Assembly (NCBI GenBank): GCA_038373865.1
Contig: JAXGGA010001671.1
Coordinates: forward strand, 62,001-126,000
DNA length: 64,000 bases
DNA from: Uloborus plumipes
Lineage: Eukaryota > Arthropoda > Arachnida > Araneae > Uloboridae
Direction of reading: 5' to 3'
The notes under the pieces were generated by a model. The model did not search any database. It worked only from the letters and a program-made list of their open reading frames with translations, and was not told where the DNA came from. Numbering within the stretch: position 1 is the first letter of the stretch; each line of letters opens with the position of its first letter. The position numbers and the translations under genes were made by a program. Below, piece after piece: positions 55,951-64,000 of this stretch.

Positions 55951-57689
55951 TGTTTCACAAAGTTCTCTTTCTTCCTTTTTTTTTCTAATTTCTTAAACTA
56001 TACTGAAGCATAATTTTTTTTTAAATATAATTACGGGTATCTTCATATCCTTAGCAGTTCTGCTTGAAAAAGAACACAAGCGAATTACTGAACGATAATG
56101 ACTCAAAGGTCTTGGATTTTTTAGTGAGATCACTGTCACTTTTTTCTCTCTGTATCACATTGACAATATCCATTAAATAATTTTGCTCATTTTTTAAGTC
56201 AGGTTTTAAAGCTTCGATATCTTCTGATCGAGTTCTCAAAACTTTAATAACACAACAGTTGACTTTTCAAAAACTGGTTAGCTTAAGGGTTTTAAAACTG
56301 GTTAGTGTGACGGTTAGTCAGGCATCCCCGATAGAGATTTTTCTGTTTATTACTATCAAGCTAATTTTCCGTCAGTAGCTTCATTTTAATGAGACGCCCA
56401 ACTTTTCCTCTTACAACAAGTCTCGATTGTGGTAGCTAACAGGGGGTAGCAGGTATCAAATGTGTCGATTCTATGGGTCTCAAAAACTTATCACTAACTG
56501 AGGCTTTTTTACTTAAAACTTCAGATAATTATTAAAATTGTTGAAAAAAATATTTGTCGTAGAAGGTGTATGGTTTGATCAAAGAGTCCCATTCCTCCCA
56601 ACATGAATCGGTTACGAGGTCATGAAAAGTAATTACTAACTACCCAAGTTTTTTTTCTACTCCTTAGTCAATATGTACATAATTTAACAGTCACATTGTC
56701 CAACAAATTGCGTGGTACATTATCCCGGTCCTATGCTCAGAAATTATTAGTACCACAAGACCATTTTTCTTATTACTAGCTGTAGGACAAAATATTATTT
56801 TATAGGTTAGTGTATTCTCTATCCAGATAAAACAATGCCCTACAAGTAAACAGGTAGGTATCGCTAGTACGACAAGAATTGTAAGGTTGTTTTTTTGCAG
56901 GATTATGGTCGATATTTACGGAGAATTCCTAATATACTCTGAGCATGCATAGTGGCAAGGCTCAGCCATAATACCAAATTGTGAAAAATAAATTTATTTC
57001 TATTAGCACAAATTGAAAATGTGTATTCAATTGGAGTACCACAATAACGTACCACAAAATTTGAAGGACAATGTGACTGTTAAATTATATAAATATTCAC
57101 GAAAAAAAAAGTAAAAAAATGCAGTAGTTAGTAATTATTTTTGATGATCTCGTAATCGATACATGCTGGGAGGAGGGGACTCTGATCAAAGCATACATTT
57201 TGTAGGACGAATATTTTTTCTACTAATGTTAACAATTTTCTTAATATTTAATAAAAAAAACCAACAATTAGTATTATATTTTTGAGTATGGTCATATCGA
57301 CATATTTTTTCCCTGCTATACTTGTTAGCTACCCCAAACCAGGGTTGGCAAGGTTTTGGACAGAACGGTAAAAACCACGGTTTAAACCGTCCTGTCCAAA
57401 ACCCATGTGTCCAAAACTGTCCAAAACTACATTTTTAGTACAATTTTATATTTTGAACAAATATCAAAAGCACAAAATTATACTTGAAGTTAAGACTTAA
57501 TTTAAACATTTAAATATGTACATAAAAACATATATAAGATTTTCAGCTGATACTAATCTAGTTACTTAGAAGTTACTATTTTTCATTAAAAAATTAGTTA
57601 GTTCTCATAAGTTTATATTATTTTATTTTTAATACTAGCTAAACTTCTTTTGAATATAGATGCAAATGAGGGTGTTCAAAAGGTACAAT

Positions 57690-57770
57690 CAGGTTATCTG
57701 CTCAACCTGGACTTTTCAATTCCATGACTTTCCCTGACTTTCCATGACTTTTGCGAACTATTTTCCATGA

Positions 57771-57802
<32 letters not shown>

Positions 57803-58672
57803 CGAACTCTGCTTTGTTTTTGGAAAATTATGCACTTAATATTCTATCTTGCAAAGCAAATGACCAAACATGGCGACTGCGTTTCACAGCAACAGAAGTC
57901 CGTTCGCTTTTGAGGTCAAAAAACGATCTTTTCCTACCGACACCCTCCTCCCCACCGTGCTTGTCGTCAAACGTACTTTCATGTAGCAATGAATTGTCTG
58001 TCCATAAATTTTACTGTAAGTTTAGATCCTGATATGAGTGAGGCGAAATCTGACTTCAAAACGGAACTCGTTGAGTTCCTGCCCCTCCCCCTACCTACAC
58101 GATTCTTTAAAATTCAACATCGTTTTTTAATTTGTTTTTCTTTTGCATAAAACTCCTCGAAAGAAAAAGATTCAAACAAGTTTTAAAAGAAAAAGGAATC
58201 AAATGAAGCGGGTAGGGAGGGGGAGGAGACCAAATGTAAAAGGCAAATCTGCCTATGACGGGGAAAAAACCATAAAAAAAAACATCGAGTCGATCATTTT
58301 TGTCGTTCAAGGTCATATTTTATCAGATGACGGAGTCCGCTCACATGCGCAGTTACACAAAATTCGCCGCTCACGGTTTTAACGTTGAGAATTCATCTGA
58401 TTGGTCAACACAATGCAACTTGTTGGAAATTGTAATTGACAAATCAGATTGCACCCAATAACGAAGTAGAATGACGGCGGAAGTGTTTTCGTTCTTCTGA
58501 GATCGCGGGGAAAATTTCAATCGGTCCGGAGCGCTAAAATCCATGATAAACAGTCAGTTTCCATGACTTTTGGACATTTTTCGCTGAAATCCATGACTTT
58601 CCATGACCAATTTCGATCATATTTGAAATCCATGACTTTCCCTGACTTTCCATATGCGCGGACACCCTGTAC
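57690..58672. repeat. Nested repeat with CCATGACTTTCCCTGAC ends
   Basis: CCATGACTTTCCCTGACTTT occurs at about 57722 and again at about 58629, the latter followed by a GGACACCCTGTAC end typical of a hAT MITE. A 29-base A tract follows the first at 57773. The left boundary is unclear (possibly GAGGGTGTTC at 57669). Confidence 0.5.
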
Positions 58673-58826
58673 AATAATTAGACTTAAATGCAAAAAATCA
58701 GTTTTGCAACTAATTAAAAAGATATAAAACATTTGAGAATGTTACAGCGACATTTACTGAATATTTAATTATTTCACAAAATATTAGGAATAAATTTAAA
58801 AAAATATGTATATACATATGTACACA

Positions 58827-60565
58827 TTAGTAATCTGGTTCAATTGGTCCTCTTAACATCCGATAGCACATGACCAGTTTAGCTGCCATATTTACCCCTA
58901 AACGATTTCGGAATTTTGAGTGAATTATGCCAAAGTTTGAAAACATTCTCTCGATTGAGAATGAACTTGTAGGACATGACAATAAAAGAATAATATATTT
59001 AAAACACTCATTGGAATGTCCTTCGGGTTCCAGTAATTTGGCAATGGCAGTCCACCATGTAACAGGATTAGCATTCCTTCCGGTTTCTGAAAAATAAATG
59101 GAAGGAAATGGAGCAGCTTCAGCTTCGTAGGCAATTAGAAGTGATGTGCCTTCAGGAAATTTCTGAATCAAAAAAGAACGAGCATTTTCTTTTTGAGGGA
59201 TTGACAAGTCGTCTCCTTTATACTTGGGGTTCAATAAATATGCAAGAAAATGAAAGGGTTGCATTAATTGATTTACACGTTTCGAAATTTCTGTAATGTG
59301 AGGCTTCAGACAATCTTCTTTAAGTAACTTTAACCATACACGACAAGCATCACCAATTGTCCCAGTGTAGCTTTGTAAACTATCCAAAGAATCCGCAATC
59401 GGTTTTAATTGCAATAGTGTGTCCTTTGATTGTTTGAACAAATTATAATTATTAATAAGATTGGCAATGTCTTTGTCTATGTCTTTTTCATGTTCTTCAA
59501 CAATTTTTTGATATGCTGGTCTATTGCGAAGAAAACTTTCAATGCAGGTAACTTGTCTTTTCCATGGAGTCTCTCCTGGTAGCTGGGGTTTTACTGAGTT
59601 GGGCATCTCTTTTAACAGGGCACTGGGTATGTGGTGATTTCGAAAATACTTTTGAACCTTTACAATGTTCTTCATTATTTGAGTTGGTGTGATATCTTGT
59701 CCTAATAAATTCAAGTAATGTGCATTGCAGCCGTAAACTATTAAGCTGTTATCCTCTTCAAACAACTGTTCTTTTGCTTTTCCATAACTCGAGCATTATC
59801 TGTCACTACAGCTTTTACTTCACAATTGAATTCTGTTTTCGCTTTAGTAATTGCTTCTTGTACAATACTTTTATGATCTTCTGCATTTTTTGTATGCGCT
59901 CCTGCTTCAACAGAGTTCAAAAAATAGGATTTTCCATCACTGTGAATGCAAGTAGCAATAACTGGATCATTGTGAATGTTACTCCATCCATCTTCAACTA
60001 GAGTGACCAGTTTGTTTTCAACATTCTGCTTCATATGATTTCTGACTCCACTTGAAATTTTATCTATAAATTCTCCAGCAAGAGCTTTTCGACTTGGTGG
60101 GCTATATCCTGGGCGCAATGCTGTAATTAATTGTTTGAACGTATGGTGCTCCACCGCAGTAAAAGGAATATTATTAACATAAAAAAAATTTGCTTAACAA
60201 GCAAATGCAAATTTTCAGCACCACTCTTGCTTGTTTTGAAAACATAGGAATCTAATTGATGTTGAACTTTCACCTTTTTTTCTTGACACCACAGGAGCAT
60301 TTTCATTTTCCCTCTCATTTGATTCTGTGTTAAGTGGTTTAAAAGTCAGAGTTCTGGAACTAGTGCCAATTTCAATATCAAGTGCTTAATCTTTTTGCCC
60401 TTTGCAAGATGAAATGTGTTTTTTCATCCTTTCTGCTTTGCCAAGCTGAATATTGCCACAGTGTTTACATTTGGCATACCCTTTTTTTCCCATCCCTCTC
60501 TACCTTGAGAAAATGTTGCCATACATTATCTGCTGGCCAACCACCTTTATTCATTTTCAGTCTTG
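58827..60565 (-). pseudogene. hAT transposase (BED finger, RNase H-like, hATC), frameshifted
   Basis: Reading on the minus strand from 60565: NKGGWPADNVWQHFLKVERD starts a BED zinc finger, which resumes after a frameshift at a 7-A run as YAKCKHCGNIQLG with a later H..C pair. Then come an LDSYVFKT region, SPPSRKALAGEFIDKIS-like sequence, VEDGWSN with a candidate catalytic Asp, and VVTDNARVMEK (frame 60154-59741). After another shift, 59765-58827 gives CNAHYLNLLGQDI through to the hATC signature SCPTSSFSIERMFS and FRNRL. At least three frameshifts make it inactive. Length and order match typical arthropod hAT transposases. Confidence 0.85.
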
Positions 60566-60949
60566 AAGCAAAAAGGTCCACTTGTGTGAAAGCAAAATCA
60601 TTTACTAATAAAACTTAAGCCTCATACAGATGAAAACTACAGAACAAAATGATTCAACTATTGCTAGAATAATCACTAACGCACAAGAAAAAGGAAATGA
60701 GAACAGAAAAAAAAGTTATTTCCCCTATTCTGCATCAGAATACTGAAACATACACCTTATTGGTCCAATTGTATTTAGTGTGGGGGGGGGGGGTGGAGAG
60801 AGAGAGTTGTACTTACAAGTAAATGACAAAAGTGACATTTCATAAGACACTAAATCATTACTGATCCTTGGAAAATGTTGATAAGTTTTTCTAAATATTT
60901 GCAAGCTAGGATGTTTTTTTCTTCTTGAGGAAATATATACACAGATGAA

Positions 60950-61199
60950 GGGCTCGGGTGTAAAAAATAGTAACTAGCATTTCAAAAAATCAAAACTCTT
61001 TCTTTTAAATATGGATTTATTGCTTCGAGACATTACTGTAGCAAATTTTTTCTATTTAAAAAATGAAGTCGGTACATTGATTGAGTGCTGTGTGTCTCGG
61101 GTATATTTAATTACATTTTTACAAGTGATTTTTGTTTTTTTAATTTGAAACAGTACGTCTTTTCGAGTTAGTAAGATACCGCTATTTACGCCCGAGCCC
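60950..61199. mobile_element. 250-bp MITE inside the hAT
   Basis: Ends GGGCTCGGGTGTAAAAAATA and CTATTTACGCCCGAGCCC are inverted repeats. The mariner at 61208 begins eight bases past its right end. Class not assigned. Confidence 0.65.
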
Positions 61200-61207
61200 T
61201 TCAAATA

Positions 61208-62535
61208 CGAGGTGTGTTCAAAAAATAACGGGAATTTTAATTTTTTGAAAAAAATATTCATTTATTCATCTACATTAATGTTGTCACCTTCAAAGTAATC
61301 CCCCCTGGATAATATACACTTGTGCCAGCGCTTCTTCCAATCCTCGAAACGCTTATTAAATTCGATCTTTAGGATAGCCTTTAGCTCTTTCAGCGATGCA
61401 CTCTTAATGTCATCTATGCTTGTAAATCGCCGACTCTTTAAGATTCTTTTTATTTTTGAGAATAAGAAGAAATCACACGGAGCCATGTCTGGTGAATATG
61501 GAGGCTGAGGCATAATTACAGTATTGTTTTTGGCTAAATATTTACGAATAAGCAATGAAGTGTGTGCTGGTGCATTGTCGTGGTGCAAACGGAACGACTT
61601 GTCCTTCCACAAATCTGGGCGTTTTTTACGGATTGCTTCACGTAAACGACGTTGAACTTGTAGATAGTACTCCTTGTTAACCGCTTGGCCTTGTGGCAAG
61701 AATTCATGATGCACTATGTCATTAAAATTAAAAAACACAGTGAGTAGTAGAACCTTCACATTTGACCGCACTTGCCGAGCTTTTTTCGGTCTTGGCAAGC
61801 CATTGTGCTTCTACTGGGATGATTGGACCTTAGTTTCGACATCATACCCGTATACCCATGTTTCTTCACCTGTTAAAACACGTTTCAGTTCTTCTGCACC
61901 GTTGTTGACTTCATTTAGTAACTCCTGAGAAACTTCCATTCGCTGTTTTTTTTGTTCAAAAGTCAACAATTTTGGAACAAATTTTGCTGCTACACGTTTC
62001 ATACCTAAACACTTCGAAAAAATTTGATGGCATGAGCCAATAGATATTCCAACATCATCAGCAACTTTTCTGATTGTGATTCAGCTATCGTTCATAACCA
62101 TTTCATTCACTTTTTCCACGATTTCATCGGTTGTTGATGTGCTCGAGCGCGTCCAGTGTGTTCATCATCTTCAACGTCTTCACGGCCATCTTGGAAGCGC
62201 TTATACCACTCGTAAACTCTTATTTTACTCATAGCAAAAACCCCATAGGCCTTTATCAACATTTCACAAACTTTGTTGCACTTACTATCATTTTTTACAC
62301 AAAATTTTACAAATTCCTTGTTCCATTACTTTCATCCAACAAAAATCGCCAAACCAATAAAACACCTCTAACCTTACCTGTTGCGAAGGAAAAAGTAACA
62401 ATGAAAACAGTTGGCAATTTCATGTTTTATTTTAAGGGTATGTCTACCAACATAACGCAAAAAAAAAAATTTGACAATCGGACTCTCCAAACCCACGCAA
62501 TTTAAAAATTCCCGTTATTTCTTGAACACACCTCG
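61208..62535 (-). mobile_element. Full-length mariner, 1328 bp
   Basis: TA flanks (61206-61207, 62536-62537); ends CGAGGTGTGTTCAAAAAATA and its near-perfect complement GTTATTTCTTGAACACACCT then CG. The length is the mariner norm of about 1.3 kb. It is nested in the hAT 57340-63079 and is therefore younger than it. Confidence 0.9.
61262..62345 (-). pseudogene. Mariner transposase, broken
   Basis: The C-terminal 178 residues (61798-61262) are intact and include RLHHDNAPAH, then PPYSPDMAPCDFF 34 residues on, i.e. D34D spacing, and the tail KCILSRGDYFEGD. Upstream, 62002-61811 holds GISIGSCHQIFS-adjacent sequence and ETWVYGYD with the first catalytic Asp, then a stop before the next segment. The N-terminal helix-turn-helix (YEWYKRFQDGREDVEDDEH) is in another frame. 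So at least two frameshifts and two stops; the catalytic Asp residues themselves remain. Confidence 0.87.
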
Positions 62536-64000
62536 TATATATTGTTAGCAACAAAATACACAGTATTAAAAACAAAAATCAAAAATAGAAAAATTTTCTT
62601 GAGTAATGAAAAACATTTTATCATCAGTTTATTATTCTTCAACCTAAGGTTAAAAAAATTATTTGAACATCACTGAAAACATTATTGTAAAGAAACCACA
62701 AAAGACTTCAGTTTTATACATTTTGAGTTGCAAATGGAGCTGAAGTTATCTGCTTCAAGAGTGTTTTTTTGACAGTACAACCAATTCCTATTTTATGAAA
62801 TTTTTATGCAGTGGAGTTATGAGTAAATTGTTCATTTTTTTAACGTATATTAAAATTACTAATATAATTAAATATTGTCAAATTTTAATTAATTACAACT
62901 AATTAACACTAAGAATTTAAGATGTATGCATTATCAATATTACAGCTAATAGAAATTAGTCAGCTTAAAACCCTTTTGCCATGCTTTAGACAGTTTAAGA
63001 CACTTTTCGACAGTTTTGGACAGTAAAACCGACCTATCCTGTCCAAAACCAGTTTTGGACGTCCAAAACCCCAACCCTGCCCAAAATAGAATTTTGTTTA
63101 TGCAATAATCTTGCGTCTCATTGAAACGACGCTATTCAAAAAGATTCGGTTTGATAGTGATTATTTTTTCATCAGGGATCTGCACTACATTACGCAGGAA
63201 ATGGATGACGTAGCAATTTGTAGGACAATGTGAACGTTAAATTATATACATATTAACTAAGCAATAGAAAAAAAATCGGGCAGTTAGTAATCACTTTTGA
63301 TGACCCTGTAATTGATACATCTTGGGAGGAGAGGCCACTTCGAACAAACCATATATCTTGTAAGACAAATATTTTTTTCATTAAGTTAGTAATTTTCTTA
63401 ATGTTTAATAAATTAACAACAGTTAGTAATAAATTTTTGAGAACTGTCAAATGGGCAAATTTTGTCACAGCTACCCCTGTTAGCTGCCACAATCCGGAAT
63501 TTCGTTTATGAATTTGTCGGGCGTCTCATTGAAACGGCGCAATTTAAGAAGATTCAGCTTGGTGCTGATTATTTTTTCATCAGGGTACTACATTTTTAGA
63601 ACGTAGGACCGGATAACGTACCATGCAATTTGTAGGACAATGTGACTGTTAAATTATATACATATTAACTAAGCAATAGGAAAAAACTCAGGCAGTTAGT
63701 AATCACTTTTGATGACCTCGTAATCGATACATGTTGGGAAGAAGGGGAGTTTTTGAGACCCATAGAATCGATACATTTGATCCCTGCTACCCCTGTTAGC
63801 TTCCACAATTGAGAATTGTTGTAAGAGGAAAAGTTGGGTGTCTCATTAAAATGAAGCTACTCACTGAAAATTAGCTTGATAGTAATAAACAGAAAAATCT
63901 CTATCAGGGATCCCTGACTAGGTAGATTGCTATTGAAGGAAGAGAAAAGATGAATTTAGACAATTTAAATGAAAAACTTGGTACTGGCAGTCATCTATGC

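Larger units (their letters stand above)
57340..63079 (-). mobile_element. hAT transposon, 5.7 kb, with degraded transposase
   Basis: Ends CAGGGTTGGCAAGGTTTTGG and CCAAAACCCCAACCCTG are hAT-type terminal repeats; GTCCAAAAC words are repeated just inside both. Flanks share CCCAAA (imperfect target duplication). The host sequence on either side (GTTAGCTACCCC and AATTTTGTTTATGC) lines up with the uninterrupted paralogous unit at about 63470-63510, confirming the insertion. It carries a broken transposase, a 250-bp MITE and a mariner. Confidence 0.82.
56316..63913. mobile_element. Inverted-repeat element expanded by nested insertions
   Basis: The outer end TCAGGCATCCCCGATAGAGA at 56316 mirrors TCTCTATCAGGGATCCCTGA ending near 63923, with about 170 bp of matching sequence inward (GATAGTAATAAACAGAAAAA, GTAGCAGG..CAAATG). 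Related units are arranged as one forward (56316-56710), then three reverse (about 57045-57340 resuming at 63080, 63180-63600, 63625-63923). The 5.74-kb hAT at 57340-63079 interrupts the second unit. Without it the host element is about 1.9 kb. Confidence 0.7.

Noticed and set aside
58107..58382. Lys/Arg-rich 79-residue frame within the hAT
   Set aside because: It lies in non-coding transposon sequence between the nested repeat ends, with no match to the transposase reading order.

Overview
The window is animal nuclear DNA, most likely from an arthropod and possibly a chelicerate. It is very AT-rich, with short exons in huge introns, GT..AG splice sites and a dense mix of mariner, pogo-like, piggyBac-like, hAT, LINE, SINE, Penelope-like and LTR sequence. 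There are no bacterial operons, rRNA genes or CRISPR arrays. The species is an inference; only the gene architecture and repeat types are visible.

Two host loci converge. On the + strand, 2.78-11.12 kb holds three complete C2H2 zinc-finger exons (2782-3074, 7954-8297, 10792-11120). Each starts at a splice acceptor in the same codon phase, encodes three fingers and ends in its own stop. This is the layout of alternative 3'-terminal exons, as in arthropod lola- or broad-type zinc-finger genes; the shared 5' exons lie outside the window. On the - strand, six exons at 54900-54828, 40008-39298, 34902-34828, 33159-33057, 25509-25402 and 17431-17285 join with matching phases into one frame of about 405 residues with a stop. 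The protein has an arginine/serine/proline-rich centre (SPSPPRRYRERS-type repeats) and an unfamiliar conserved-looking C-terminus. Its introns span about 37 kb and hold most of the mobile elements.

The remainder is a stratified transposon landscape. Elements with visible ends include hAT-type elements with exact 8-bp target duplications (13137-13873, 49602-51237), TTAA-flanked MITEs (4644-5275, 28174-28394, 30047-30128, 30133-30826), TA-flanked pogo-like MITEs (8682-8840, 9703-9855, 16809-16980, 27811-27986), two mariners (49771-50664, 61208-62535), a 5.7-kb hAT with a broken transposase (57340-63079) and a 726-bp solo LTR (43177-43902). Several are nested, which gives relative ages.

The most unusual signal is the number of unrelated long fold-back elements: 7.3, 11.9, 19.7-22.7, 34.4, 35.1-36.2, 42.9-44.9, 47.05-49.41 and 55.3 kb. 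The 3.06-kb one at 19678-22736 has 1.15-kb arms, each built from two diverged 492-bp units, around a small ORF that is not a known transposase. The 2.36-kb one at 47050-49407 has nearly identical arms and TTAA flanks. The one at 35.1-36.2 kb is a Penelope-like element with a GIY-YIG fragment and two inverted copies of a hammerhead-ribozyme motif. Two paralogous intronic segments (29.69-31.08 and 37.02-38.38 kb) serve as each other's empty sites, so insertions in each can be delimited exactly.
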